Shown piece after piece: positions 36,437-45,926 of a stretch of DNA of 64,000 bases (positions are counted from its first letter, which is position 1; the number at the start of each line of letters is the position of its first letter). The position numbers and the translations under genes are program-made. The stretch is taken from NCBI GenBank assembly GCA_965238155.1, contig OZ250175.1:992001-1056000 (forward strand), written 5' to 3'. This DNA is from BJGV01 sp964196335 (GTDB lineage Bacteria; Pseudomonadota; Gammaproteobacteria; Burkholderiales; Nitrosomonadaceae). The notes under the pieces were generated by a model. The model searched no databases, was not told the DNA's origin, and was given only the letters and a program-made list of their open reading frames with translations.

Positions 36437-37693
36437 ATGTCTATGTATCAGCACATTAAGGAACCAGACGAAGGTGAGAAAATCAGTGTTAATAAAAATT
36501 CTTCTTTAAATGTGCCAGACTGCCCGATTATTCCATATATTGAGGGTGATGGCATTGGAATAGATATTACCCCTGTTATGCAGAAAGTAGTAAATTCTGC
36601 TGTGAATGTGGCTTATGGCGGTAAACGTAAGATCTCTTGGATGGAGATTTATGCCGGTGAAAAATCTACATGTGTATATGGCAAAGACATTTGGTTACCA
36701 GATGAGACGCTGCATGCTGCAAAAGAATATGTGGTTTCCATTAAAGGTCCTTTAACGACGCCTGTAGGTGGTGGAATCCGCTCTATCAACGTGGCACTAC
36801 GACAAAAATTAGACTTATTTTTGTGCTTACGTCCGATACGCTATTTTCAAGGTGTACCAAGCCCATTAAAAGCTCCTGAGGAAACTGATATGGTAATTTT
36901 CCGTGAAAATTCAGAGGATATTTATGCTGGTATTGAGTGGGAGTCTGGATCAGAAGAAGGGAAAAAGGTTATCAATTTCTTAATAAATGATATGGGAGTT
37001 ACAAAGATACGATTTCCGCAAACATCAGGTATTGGTGTCAAACCAGTCTCAAAAGAGGGCACTGAGAGATTGGTGCGCAAGGCTATTCAGTATGCAATAG
37101 ACAATAATAAAAAGTCTGTAACACTGGTGCACAAAGGTAATATCATGAAATTCACAGAGGGGGCCTTCAAGAACTGGGGGTATGGGTTGGCTGCAAAAGA
37201 ATTTGGTGCCAACCCATTTGATGGGGGGCCGTGGATGGTTTTACCGGAGAATAAAGGTGGGGTCGTTATCAAGGATATGATTGCTGACGCATTTCTACAA
37301 CAAATTCTGCTACGCCCCAAAGAATATGACGTAATTGCTACGCTTAATCTTAACGGTGATTATATTTCTGATGCTCTGGCAGCACAGGTAGGTGGTATAG
37401 GTATGGCACCAGGGGCAAACCTTAGCGAATCAATTGCAATGTTCGAGGCAACTCATGGAACAGCACCAAAATATACAGGTAAGGATCAGGTCAATCCCGG
37501 ATCAATAATTCTGTCGGCAGAAATGATGCTCAGGCACATGGGTTGGTTTGAGGCTGCCAATCAAATAATTCAAGCGGTGGAAAAGACTATACAGGATAAA
37601 ATTGTGACCTATGATTTAGCGCGGTTGATGGAAAATGCGCAGAAAGTACCATGTTCAAAATTTGGCGAGGAGCTAGTCAAACGTATGGGTTGA
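36437..37693 (+). CDS. icd: NADP-dependent isocitrate dehydrogenase
   Basis: Start chosen at ATG 36437 (MSMYQHIKEP), with GGGAG a few bases upstream; a TTG 12 bases earlier is not needed. The 418-residue enzyme has PYIEGDGIGIDITPVM at the N-terminus, the substrate loop GGGIRSINVALRQKLDLFLCLRPIRYF with the phosphorylation-site type Ser, and NLNGDYISDALAAQVGGIGMAPGAN for Mg/isocitrate. It converts isocitrate to 2-oxoglutarate in the TCA cycle. It is a single gene, convergent with cspA. Confidence 0.96.
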   Translation: MSMYQHIKEPDEGEKISVNKNSSLNVPDCPIIPYIEGDGIGIDITPVMQKVVNSAVNVAYGGKRKISWMEIYAGEKSTCVYGKDIWLPDETLHAAKEYVVSIKGPLTTPVGGGIRSINVALRQKLDLFLCLRPIRYFQGVPSPLKAPEETDMVIFRENSEDIYAGIEWESGSEEGKKVINFLINDMGVTKIRFPQTSGIGVKPVSKEGTERLVRKAIQYAIDNNKKSVTLVHKGNIMKFTEGAFKNWGYGLAAKEFGANPFDGGPWMVLPENKGGVVIKDMIADAFLQQILLRPKEYDVIATLNLNGDYISDALAAQVGGIGMAPGANLSESIAMFEATHGTAPKYTGKDQVNPGSIILSAEMMLRHMGWFEAANQIIQAVEKTIQDKIVTYDLARLMENAQKVPCSKFGEELVKRMG

Positions 37694-37708
37694 AGGGTTT
37701 ATTTCTTA

Positions 37709-37744
37709 CAAAAAAACGCCCCTTGGCATGTAATTCCAAGGGGC
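37709..37744 (-). terminator. Rho-independent terminator of cspA
   Basis: Inverted repeat GCCCCTTGG (37718-37726) / CCAAGGGGC (37736-37744) with a 9-base loop. On the minus strand it is followed by a run of seven T (A-run at 37710-37716 on the plus strand), so it ends the cspA transcript coming from 37797. On the plus strand there is no T-run, but the stem might still slow polymerase leaving icd. Confidence 0.85.
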
Positions 37745-37796
37745 TTGGTAATCCTGTGATTACAAACTTATTACGATGTGACTATACCCGTTGTAT

Positions 37797-38000
37797 CTAG
37801 GGGGTTTGAATGTTTGATGCTTGTTTACCCTTAGGTCCTTGGGTCACTTCAAAGCTAACTTTTTGACCTTCTTTGAGAGTTTTGAACCCTGACATATTGA
37901 TTGCTGAGAAGTGTGCAAATAAGTCCTCGCTACCATCATCAGGAGTAATAAACCCGAAACCTTTAGAGTCATTAAACCATTTCACTGTACCTGCTGCCAT
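37797..38000 (-). CDS. cspA: Cold-shock protein, CspA family
   Basis: A 67-residue single cold-shock domain. RNA-binding motifs are present: KGFGFI (RNP1, about residues 13-18) and DLFAHFSAI (RNP2, about 26-34). It binds single-stranded RNA/DNA and melts secondary structure. The leader before the ATG carries a hairpin followed by six T just ahead of the AAAGGA ribosome-binding site, and the gene has its own strong terminator. Family members are numerous, so the exact paralogue cannot be fixed. Confidence 0.95.
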   Translation of the reverse strand: MAAGTVKWFNDSKGFGFITPDDGSEDLFAHFSAINMSGFKTLKEGQKVSFEVTQGPKGKQASNIQTP

Positions 38001-38014
38001 TTTTCCTATCCTTT

Positions 38015-38037
38015 AAAAAACCGGGCTGGAAACCCGA
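38015..38037 (-). promoter_or_regulatory. Leader hairpin with T-run before cspA
   Basis: On the minus strand a short stem CGGG / CCCG (extended by one T-G pair, 7-base loop, 38021-38037) is followed by TTTTTT (38020-38015) and then by the AAAGGATAGG ribosome-binding region of cspA. The form is that of an intrinsic terminator placed inside the 5' leader, suggesting attenuation or structure-dependent translation. The stem is short, so the effect may be weak. Confidence 0.45.
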
Positions 38038-38275
38038 ACACTGTTTGAGTTTCAAGACCGCAAACGGCTGTAACCGGTACTGCAGAAAACTTGAAGCCAA
38101 ACTCCCAGTTACCTTTTACTCAAAACTAGTGCTAAAGTCAAGTGGTCACTCTATTTTTTTAAAGTAGTTGCACATTTATTTACTCAAGATACTTGAAATT
38201 TTTGCCGTAATCGACAAGTATGTTAGTAAGAGATTATTTGGCAGCACTCCTCTGATGAACTGGTAAGGTACAGTA

Positions 38276-38584
38276 ATGGTGACGAGAGATCATGAAGACG
38301 TTGTACTGGAGGTTAAGAAGAGTAAAATTAAGCCACCACCAATGTTTAAAGTGGTTTTGCTAAATGATGACTTTACACCAATGGAGTTTGTAGTATTAGT
38401 GTTACAGACTTTTTTTTCTAAAAGCCAAGAGCAGGCGACTCAAATTATGTTAAAAGTCCATATGGATGGGGTTGGTGTATGTGGTGTATATCCAAGCGAT
38501 ATGGCTGGAACTAAGGTTAAACAGGTGATTGCATTTGCTAGAAAGCATCAGCATCCGCTAAAGTGCGTGATGGAGGAAACTTGA
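38276..38584 (+). CDS. clpS: ClpS adaptor for ClpAP
   Basis: A 102-residue ClpS with a disordered N-terminus and the conserved core PPMFKVVLLNDDFTPMEFVV, whose Asn-Asp-Asp and following Met/Phe form the N-degron pocket, then a VHMDGVGVCGVYPSD segment. It delivers N-end-rule substrates to ClpA. The stop codon is 1 bp before the clpA start, so the two are one operon. Confidence 0.96.
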   Translation: MVTRDHEDVVLEVKKSKIKPPPMFKVVLLNDDFTPMEFVVLVLQTFFSKSQEQATQIMLKVHMDGVGVCGVYPSDMAGTKVKQVIAFARKHQHPLKCVMEET

Positions 38585-38585
38585 A

Positions 38586-40844
38586 ATGATTGCTCAGGAG
38601 CTTGAGGTAAGTTTACATATGGTGTTTGTGGAATCACGGCAGAAACGCCATGAATTCATTACAGTTGAGCACTTATTGTTGGCAATGCTTGATAATCATA
38701 CTGCGGCAGAGGTATTACGTGCTTGTTCAGTCGATATTAGTGATCTGCGTAAGTTTCTAGTAGAGCATGTTACTGAAAATACTCCTACTGTAGGTGGTAG
38801 CGGAGAAGTAGACACTCAGCCTACACTTGGATTTCAGCGCGTGATCCAGCGCGCGATCCTGCATGTCCAGTCCTCGGGTAAGAAAGAAGTTACCGGCGCA
38901 AACGTATTGGTGGCAATATTTGGTGAAAAGGATTCTCACGCAGTATATTTTCTTCACCAGAGGGGTGTGACAAGACTTGACGTGGTTAATTATATCTCTC
39001 ATGGAATAAGTAAAGTCTCGCAAGGTAATAGTGCCAAGACTGAAAGTGAAAGTGATACGGATCAAGAGACGGGTGTAGGTGGTGCACTTGAAAGTTATAC
39101 TATAAATCTTAATATGCAGGCGTTAGCAGGTAAAATTGATCCTCTAATTGGGCGTGGAAAGGAATTAGAGCGTGTAATACAAACGTTGTGCCGGCGTCGC
39201 AAAAATAATCCACTTTTAGTCGGTGAAGCGGGAGTCGGGAAAACAGCTATTGCTGAGGGATTAGCACGGAAAATTATCAAAAATGACATTCCAGAGGCAC
39301 TTGCTCATCATCAGATTTACGCTTTAGACATAGGTGCTTTACTGGCTGGGACAAAATATCGTGGCGATTTTGAGCAACGTTTGAAAGCGATATTAAAACA
39401 ATTGCTTGATGATTCCAATGCTATTTTATTTATTGATGAAATACATACCATGATTGGGGCAGGTGCGGCATCAGGAGGCACGCTCGATGCTTCTAATTTA
39501 CTTAAACCAGTACTAAATACTGGCCAGTTGAGATGTATTGGTGCTACTACATTCAGCGAATACCGAGGAATTTTTGAGAAAGACCATGCTCTTTCGCGTC
39601 GCTTTCAGAAAATTGATGTTCCAGAAACGACTGTGGAAGAGACTGTTACCATTCTACGTGGTCTGAAATCTCGCTACGAGGCACATCATGGTGTTAAATA
39701 CACAGCCGTTGCTCTTACTTCAGCAGCAGAATTATCTGCACGCTTTATCAATGACAGGCATTTGCCAGATAAGGCGATAGATATCATTGACGAAGCAGGC
39801 GCGGCTCAAAGGATTCTGCCAAAATCAAAACAGCGTAAAGTTATTAGTAAGCACGAGATAGAAAGCGTTATAGCAAAAGCTGCACGTATTCCACCACGGA
39901 GTGTTTCCAACGACGATCGTAATACGTTAAAAACACTGGATCGTGATTTAAAGACTATGGTATTTGGGCAAGATAAAGCTATCAATGCACTGGCAGCAGC
40001 AATCAAAATGGCTAGAAGTGGCTTAGGTGATCCACAGAAACCAGTAGGCTCATTCCTTTTTTCCGGCCCTACAGGTGTGGGAAAAACTGAAGTAGCACGT
40101 CAATTAGCGTATGCAATGGGCATTCAATTGCACCGTTTTGATATGTCTGAATACATGGAGCATCATGCAGTATCTCGATTGATAGGTGCTCCGCCCGGGT
40201 ATGTTGGCTTTGACCAGGGTGGTTTACTAACTGAGGCAATCATCAAACAGCCCTATTCGGTGTTGTTGTTGGATGAAATTGAAAAAGCTCACCCAGATAT
40301 CTTTAATATCCTATTACAAGTGATGGATCATGGTACTTTGACAGATAACAATGGTCGTAAAGCAGATTTTCGGAACGTAGTTATCATTATGACTACCAAT
40401 GCCGGAGCTGAGTCACTTGCAAAGAGTTCCATGGGATTTACCAAATCAATCCAGGCTGGTGATGAGATGGCTGATATTAAGCGTATATTTACACCAGAAT
40501 TTCGAAACCGACTGGATGCAATTATTTCATTTGCAGCCTTGGATAAAGATGTAATACTAAGAGTGGCAGATAAATTCCTGATGCAATTAGAGGCACAGTT
40601 GCATGAGAAAAAAGTAGAAGCTATATTTACTACTGCTTTGAAAGAATTTCTTGCAAAAGATGGTTTTGATCCCCTCATGGGCGCACGTCCTATGGCGCGC
40701 CTTATTCAGGATACTGTTCGTAGTGCTTTAGCAGATGAGTTATTATTTGGGCGTCTTGCTAACGGGGGTAAAGTCGTTGTAGATGTAGATACTGATGGCA
40801 AGGTAAAACTTCAGTTTGAAGAAGCTGCTGCTGCTGTTCTTTAA
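38586..40844 (+). CDS. clpA: ATP-dependent Clp protease ATPase subunit ClpA
   Basis: A 752-residue ClpA with an N-domain (residues 1-~145) and two AAA+ modules: first Walker A GEAGVGKT near residue 214 and Walker B LFIDEIH; second Walker A GPTGVGKT near 495. The ClpP-contact loop IGL/IGF-type lies in the second module. It unfolds substrates and feeds them to ClpP (clpP is not in this window). It is translated with clpS and ends convergent with the secretin-like gene. Confidence 0.96.
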   Translation: MIAQELEVSLHMVFVESRQKRHEFITVEHLLLAMLDNHTAAEVLRACSVDISDLRKFLVEHVTENTPTVGGSGEVDTQPTLGFQRVIQRAILHVQSSGKKEVTGANVLVAIFGEKDSHAVYFLHQRGVTRLDVVNYISHGISKVSQGNSAKTESESDTDQETGVGGALESYTINLNMQALAGKIDPLIGRGKELERVIQTLCRRRKNNPLLVGEAGVGKTAIAEGLARKIIKNDIPEALAHHQIYALDIGALLAGTKYRGDFEQRLKAILKQLLDDSNAILFIDEIHTMIGAGAASGGTLDASNLLKPVLNTGQLRCIGATTFSEYRGIFEKDHALSRRFQKIDVPETTVEETVTILRGLKSRYEAHHGVKYTAVALTSAAELSARFINDRHLPDKAIDIIDEAGAAQRILPKSKQRKVISKHEIESVIAKAARIPPRSVSNDDRNTLKTLDRDLKTMVFGQDKAINALAAAIKMARSGLGDPQKPVGSFLFSGPTGVGKTEVARQLAYAMGIQLHRFDMSEYMEHHAVSRLIGAPPGYVGFDQGGLLTEAIIKQPYSVLLLDEIEKAHPDIFNILLQVMDHGTLTDNNGRKADFRNVVIIMTTNAGAESLAKSSMGFTKSIQAGDEMADIKRIFTPEFRNRLDAIISFAALDKDVILRVADKFLMQLEAQLHEKKVEAIFTTALKEFLAKDGFDPLMGARPMARLIQDTVRSALADELLFGRLANGGKVVVDVDTDGKVKLQFEEAAAAVL

Positions 40845-40883
40845 ATTTTCCTACTGTTGATTTGTGATAACTTATAATTAAAT

Positions 40884-41753
40884 CTAGTGAATTTCTTCGA
40901 CTTTTATTAGCACCATACGCTGTTCAATGGTGATTCTTTCGTTATGCGGGGAATTTGGAGAGAAGGACTGATTAGATCTGTTCCTTTCCATATTGCCTAG
41001 ACTCATCCACTCTCCCAATTTTCCATAAATAGAAGTATTGATTTGCTGGATGTTGATGGATCCCGGTAATTGATGATCAGGAGTATTTCGTTGGGGACTT
41101 ACTTCCAAAGTTACATTATTTCCACTTACAGAAGGTGCAACAATGAAGCCAATGGTTGCATCACGAAATTCTGTACTCTCAATTACCCGTGTCCCTTGTG
41201 GCGTATGAATTATATTTCGTAAAGGTATTGGTATCGATTTGCCTATATGTATTAAAGCATGCCCACCATCCAGCACCTGTATACGTTGCGTATTATTGTC
41301 CCTCTCCAGATTCTGTTTATTAAGTACCTGCACTTTAAGATTATTTATTCCAAAACTATTTTTACTGACAAGGCCTCTATTACCGGTACGTCCGGCAATC
41401 TTCACTTGAGCTCCTCCTTTACTGATACCTCCTGAAAGTTTAAGCAGGCTTCTGGCAGTTGTACTGTCTACATCTTGCTTGACAGTTATTATTAAACGGC
41501 GTGGAGCATTGTCTATTTCGTTTAGAAGTTGCTTGATTTCTCGTAAATTTTCCGGTGTAGTGCGGATAATAAGTTTACCTTGCATACCACTTAGCGCACC
41601 CTGTTTATTCAGGAATGGATCTATTAGAGGAATAATCTCATTCGTAGTACAGTGTTTTAACTGGATTACTTCCAGAATAGTTTTGTCCGCCGCAACAATA
41701 GACGGCGCTATGAATAGTCCAATTATATTAATAATTACAATAATTTTTTGCAT
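40884..41753 (-). CDS. Secretin N-terminal-domain protein, exported
   Basis: A 289-residue protein with a signal peptide (cleavage after IVAA, about residue 22) and a NolW-type secretin N1 domain: LEVIQLKHCTTNEIIPLIDPFL...GKLIIRTTPENLREIKQLLNEIDNAPRRLIITVKQDV. The rest has the start of a beta-rich region (IIHTPQGTRVIESTEFRDATIGFIVAPSV) but is too short for a full secretin pore. It may be a periplasmic accessory protein of a type II/IV pilus system or a reduced secretin; no such system is nearby. Function is unknown. Confidence 0.75.
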   Translation of the reverse strand: MQKIIVIINIIGLFIAPSIVAADKTILEVIQLKHCTTNEIIPLIDPFLNKQGALSGMQGKLIIRTTPENLREIKQLLNEIDNAPRRLIITVKQDVDSTTARSLLKLSGGISKGGAQVKIAGRTGNRGLVSKNSFGINNLKVQVLNKQNLERDNNTQRIQVLDGGHALIHIGKSIPIPLRNIIHTPQGTRVIESTEFRDATIGFIVAPSVSGNNVTLEVSPQRNTPDHQLPGSINIQQINTSIYGKLGEWMSLGNMERNRSNQSFSPNSPHNERITIEQRMVLIKVEEIH

Positions 41754-42037
41754 GATATAAATATATATTACCCCTGATTACATATTTAATAAACGGCACT
41801 AACTTTAGTTTTCCTGAATAAAAGAAGGTTCAAAATAATAAATATAAAACGTATAAGCATATTGACATTAAATTGATCCTTGTCTCTTTCATATTACCCA
41901 TGAGAATAGAATTATTAGCTGAAGTAAGTTTATAAAATTTGGTAATCTAGCTCATTTTAAATGTAATGTAATTCAAGTGCGCTTATACATAACCAAATGA
42001 TTCAAAAGGCACTAAGTATTTACAAGATATACTGTAC

Positions 42038-42060
42038 TGATAACAATTATCATTTATAAT
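42038..42060 (+). promoter_or_regulatory. Fur-like operator overlapping the fbpA promoter
   Basis: TGATAA-CAA-TTATCA (42038-42052) is a perfect inverted repeat that matches the GATAAT-type core of Fur boxes. A perfect TATAAT follows at 42055-42060, so a repressor bound here would block polymerase. It lies 48 bp before the start of an iron(III)-binding protein gene, as expected of iron-repressed transport. The rest of the 354-bp gap (41754-42107) holds no visible gene. Confidence 0.7.
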
Positions 42061-42107
42061 ACGGAATAATTTTTATTATTCTTTATATCTGGAAGTCATA
42101 GAAATAA

Positions 42108-43121
42108 ATGCTAAGAATATATTTTGGCCGTTTTCTGAGGGTAATATTTATCTGTATTGCTTTGTTTGGCACTAATTTTTCTTATGCAGAGCAGGTAGTA
42201 GTTTATTCAGCAAGAATTGAGAAGCTGATTAAACCGATGTTTGATACTTTTACAAAAGAAACTGGTATCCCGGTAAGATTTGTTACTGATAAAGCAGGCG
42301 TATTACTTGCAAGGCTTAGGGCAGAGGGTAAGAACACACCTGCTGATATGCTGATCACTACAGATGCAGGCAATCTATGGGAAGCTGTACAAGAAGGATT
42401 ACTTGCACCTATAGAATCAGAGAAACTGGAAGCAAATATCCCTGCATATTTACGTGATCCACATAAAAAATGGTTTGGTTTATCTGTGCGTGCCCGAACT
42501 ATTGTTTACAACACTGATAAAGTGAATCCTGCAGAGTTATCTACTTATGAGGATCTGGCTAATTCAAAATGGCGAGGGCGGCTATGTCTGCGTACTTCTA
42601 AGAAAGTATATAACCAGTCACTGGTAGCAATGATGATTGCTGAGTATGGTAAAGAAAAAACCGAACAAATTGTTAGAGGCTGGGTTGCTAATTTAGCTAC
42701 AGATCCTTTAACTAATGATACTAAAGCAATGGAATTCGTTGCCGCAGGAAAATGTGATGTGACCATTGTTAATAGTTACTATTATGGTCGTCTGATCGAA
42801 AAAATTCCAAATTTACCATTAGCGATTTTTTGGCCTAATCAGGATGGAAGTGGTGTTCATGTCAATATTTCCGGTGCAGGCATTACCAAGAATACAAAAA
42901 GCAAAAAAGCAGCGGTCATGTTGCTGGAATTTTTGTCATCAAAAAAGGCTCAGAGATTGTTTACTGATGTAAATATGGAATATCCTGTTAATCCAAAAGT
43001 AAGCCCCGATTCAATAGTGACAGCGTGGGGGAGTTTTAAGCAGAATCGAATGAATGTAGTTAAAGCAGGCGAATTACAAACTGAAGCAGTAAAGCTGATG
43101 GATCGGGCAGGCTATCGGTAA
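42108..43121 (+). CDS. fbpA: Iron(III) ABC transporter, periplasmic binding protein
   Basis: A 337-residue FbpA/FutA-type protein with a signal peptide (cleavage after SYA, residue 27) and the mature N-terminus EQVVVYSAR. The Fe3+-binding tyrosines lie in NSYYYGRL (Tyr224-226), and TTDAGNLWEAVQEGLL is a family-specific segment. It captures ferric iron in the periplasm for the permease encoded next. The gene is preceded by a Fur-like operator, and the next gene starts 3 bp after its stop. Confidence 0.92.
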   Translation: MLRIYFGRFLRVIFICIALFGTNFSYAEQVVVYSARIEKLIKPMFDTFTKETGIPVRFVTDKAGVLLARLRAEGKNTPADMLITTDAGNLWEAVQEGLLAPIESEKLEANIPAYLRDPHKKWFGLSVRARTIVYNTDKVNPAELSTYEDLANSKWRGRLCLRTSKKVYNQSLVAMMIAEYGKEKTEQIVRGWVANLATDPLTNDTKAMEFVAAGKCDVTIVNSYYYGRLIEKIPNLPLAIFWPNQDGSGVHVNISGAGITKNTKSKKAAVMLLEFLSSKKAQRLFTDVNMEYPVNPKVSPDSIVTAWGSFKQNRMNVVKAGELQTEAVKLMDRAGYR

Positions 43122-43124
43122 AGC

Positions 43125-44813
43125 ATGAAAGGTAATTTGTGGAAAACTCAATTGAAGTCCGAAGGTAGTAATTCAAGAAATAATTCTTATTGTTTACCTG
43201 ATGTGTTTCAGACGGTATTAGGTTGGCGTTATATCCCCGTTATTATAGCAATTTTAGTACTTATTCCTGTGGGTACTGTTATGTTGTCGTTTCTTACTCC
43301 TGCAGGGGAAGTTTGGCAGCATTTAGTAGAAACCACTCTATCAAGACTACTGATAAATTCATTCTGGCTCGCATTAGGAGTAGCTGTCAGTTCAGCGGTA
43401 TTAGGAGTGAGTTTAGCTTGGTTTACAGCAGTATGTGATTTTCCTGGTCGAAAGATTTTTTCCTGGGGACTATTGCTTCCGCTTGCCTTTCCCGCATATG
43501 TTCTGGCATTTGTTACTTTAGGGTTGTTCGATTTTACTGGTCCCATACAGACATCATTACGTTCTTGGTTTGGAACAGAACTGTTCTGGTTTCCAAACGT
43601 TAGAAGTAGGATGGGCGTAATTATTGTAATGACACTTGCTTTTTATCCTTATGTATATTTGTTAGCTCGGAATGCCTTTCTTACTCAGGGGAAACGCTCA
43701 TTAGAAGCTGCTCAGTCATTAGGATTAAATAGTACGCAAGGGTTCTTTAAAGTAGCGTTACCGATGGCACGTCCATGGATAGCAAGTGGTGTAATGCTGG
43801 TACTAATGGAAACTCTGGCCGATTTTGGAACTGTGGCAGTATTTAATTATGATACTTTCACCACAGCTATCTATAAAGCATGGTTCAGTATGTTTTCTTT
43901 ATCTGCAGCTTCTCAGCTGGCATCATTGCTGATTATAATCATTTTTGTATTAATTGTTATAGAGCAACAGTTCCGTTCACGAATACGCTATGCAGAGACT
44001 AAACAAAGTTCACGTGTGCCTCCCATTATCCTAACAGGATGGCAATCTTGGGCTGTAGCCGGATTTGCCTCAGCCACGTTATTTTTTGCTTTTCTATTAC
44101 CAATTACGCAATTATTTATATGGGCTACACACACTTTTGCAGAAGAGTTTAACCAGCGTTATCTAGGCTTTCTCTGGCATTCGTTAATGCTGTCAGGACT
44201 TGCCGCATTATTTATTTGTACTATTTCGATTCTAATGATTTATTCCGCGCGTCGTCACCCTGATATAGTTGCCCGTGTGGCAGTACGTATCGCAACAATA
44301 GGATATGCTTTGCCTGGCGTAGTTTTGGCTGTAGGAATTTATGTCCCACTTGCATGGGTAGATAACTGGTTTAGTCAAATAGCAATGCAATTATTTTCTA
44401 TAGAAACCGGATTTTTATTTCAGGGTACGCTTATAGTCATGTTAATTGCCTATATGACACGTTTTATGGCAGTTGGATATAATCCTATTGATAGCGCTAT
44501 GCAGCGTGTTACTTTAAGTATAGATGAGGCTTCGATGGGGCTTGGTGTAAGTGGATGGAGTATGCTAAAGAAAATTCATCTACCTATCCTAAAAGGTGGA
44601 ATATTCACTGCTGTCACTTTAGTGTTTGTTGATGTTATGAAAGAGATGCCTATTACTTTAATGACGAGGCCTTTTGGTTGGGACACACTTTCAGTACGAA
44701 TTTTCGAAATGACCTCTGAAGGAGAGTGGGAGCAAGCAGCTTTACCTGCAGTAGCATTGGTACTGACGGGTTTGATTCCAATAGCAATGCTTACACGTCA
44801 AGCTGAGAAATAA
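43125..44813 (+). CDS. fbpB: Iron(III) ABC transporter, permease
   Basis: A 562-residue double permease with ~12 membrane helices in two homologous halves, typical of FbpB/SfuB. Each half has an ATPase-contact EAA loop: EAAQSLGLNSTQGFFKVALP (first half, near residue 200) and EASMGLGVSGWSMLKKIHLP (second half, near residue 467). It forms the ferric-iron channel in the inner membrane. It is 3 bp after fbpA and 4 bp before fbpC, so all three make one operon. Confidence 0.93.
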   Translation: MKGNLWKTQLKSEGSNSRNNSYCLPDVFQTVLGWRYIPVIIAILVLIPVGTVMLSFLTPAGEVWQHLVETTLSRLLINSFWLALGVAVSSAVLGVSLAWFTAVCDFPGRKIFSWGLLLPLAFPAYVLAFVTLGLFDFTGPIQTSLRSWFGTELFWFPNVRSRMGVIIVMTLAFYPYVYLLARNAFLTQGKRSLEAAQSLGLNSTQGFFKVALPMARPWIASGVMLVLMETLADFGTVAVFNYDTFTTAIYKAWFSMFSLSAASQLASLLIIIIFVLIVIEQQFRSRIRYAETKQSSRVPPIILTGWQSWAVAGFASATLFFAFLLPITQLFIWATHTFAEEFNQRYLGFLWHSLMLSGLAALFICTISILMIYSARRHPDIVARVAVRIATIGYALPGVVLAVGIYVPLAWVDNWFSQIAMQLFSIETGFLFQGTLIVMLIAYMTRFMAVGYNPIDSAMQRVTLSIDEASMGLGVSGWSMLKKIHLPILKGGIFTAVTLVFVDVMKEMPITLMTRPFGWDTLSVRIFEMTSEGEWEQAALPAVALVLTGLIPIAMLTRQAEK

Positions 44814-44817
44814 TTAT

Positions 44818-45891
44818 ATGGATACTTTATTGCTTGAAGTGGCAAAGATAAGTCAATCTTATAGTAAAAAGGTTGTGGTTAGTAATTTGTCACTTGAACT
44901 TAACAAGGGCGCGATCGGTTGTCTTTTAGGACCAAGTGGGTGCGGAAAGACCACTGTTTTACGTTGTATTGCCGGATTTGAACCAGTAGTAGCAGGAGAG
45001 ATCTTGTTGAATGGTGTGAAAGTTAGTAGTTCAGAATTCTCATTACGACCAGAGCAGCGACACATCGGAATGGTGTTTCAGGATTATGCGCTGTTTCCGC
45101 ATCTTACTGTTACCTCAAATATTATTTTTGGTTTGCATCACATGTCCCTTACAAAACGTTCAAAACGGGTGACTGAAATGCTTGAGACTGTAGGTCTCAA
45201 AGATGTGGCTAATAACTACCCTCATGAGCTTTCAGGAGGACAGCAGCAGCGGGTAGCGTTAGCGCGCGCATTGGCTCCCCGGCCTGATTTATTATTAATG
45301 GATGAGCCCTTCTCAAATCTTGATGTGAATTTACGGGAACGCTTGAGTTTAGAGGTTCGTGACATCCTTAAAAGTCAGGGTACTACGGCTATTCTTGTAA
45401 CACATGATCAGAACGAAGCTTTTGCTATTGCAGATGAGATTGGTGTAATGCAGCACGGCGAAATTATGCAATGGGACACTGCTTATAATCTTTATCATCG
45501 TCCTGTCAGTCGTTTTGTTGCAAATTTTGTAGGGCAGGGTGTATTTCTTTCCGGAAAGGTTCTTGATTCGCACCATGTAGAGATTGAATTGGGAGTTCTG
45601 GAAGTAGATATTTCACACCAACACACATCAGATAAGGTATCTGGTAAAGGGTACAACGTTGATGTATTAGTACGGCCAGATGATATTGTGCATGACGATG
45701 AAAGCTCTTTAAAGGCTCAGGTTTTACATAAAGCTTTCCGAGGCGCTGAAATTTTATACACTTTACGTTTATCTGGGGGCAGTACTGCATTATCGCTGGT
45801 GCCAAGTCACCATAATCATGCTATTGGTGAAAATATTGGTATTAAACTAGAAGCAGATCATGTTGTTGCATTCAGTCAAACAACACAGTAA
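44818..45891 (+). CDS. fbpC: Iron(III) ABC transporter, ATPase
   Basis: A 357-residue ABC ATPase: Walker A GPSGCGKTT (38-46), Q-loop VFQDYALFPH, signature LSGGQQQRVALARAL, Walker B LLLMDEPFSNLD, and the switch His in LVTHDQNEA. The C-terminal ~120 residues form a TOBE-like regulatory domain (VDVLVRPDDIVHDDESSLKA). It powers FbpB. Being third in the operon behind a Fur-like site, it is likely iron-repressed. Confidence 0.93.
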   Translation: MDTLLLEVAKISQSYSKKVVVSNLSLELNKGAIGCLLGPSGCGKTTVLRCIAGFEPVVAGEILLNGVKVSSSEFSLRPEQRHIGMVFQDYALFPHLTVTSNIIFGLHHMSLTKRSKRVTEMLETVGLKDVANNYPHELSGGQQQRVALARALAPRPDLLLMDEPFSNLDVNLRERLSLEVRDILKSQGTTAILVTHDQNEAFAIADEIGVMQHGEIMQWDTAYNLYHRPVSRFVANFVGQGVFLSGKVLDSHHVEIELGVLEVDISHQHTSDKVSGKGYNVDVLVRPDDIVHDDESSLKAQVLHKAFRGAEILYTLRLSGGSTALSLVPSHHNHAIGENIGIKLEADHVVAFSQTTQ

Positions 45892-45926
45892 TTCTGTTGC
45901 TATACACTGAATATTGGGCTGATTTG

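Noticed and set aside
42038..42052. Operator serving the secretin-like gene as well
   Set aside because: The site is palindromic but nearly 300 bp from that gene's start, with no promoter seen toward it.
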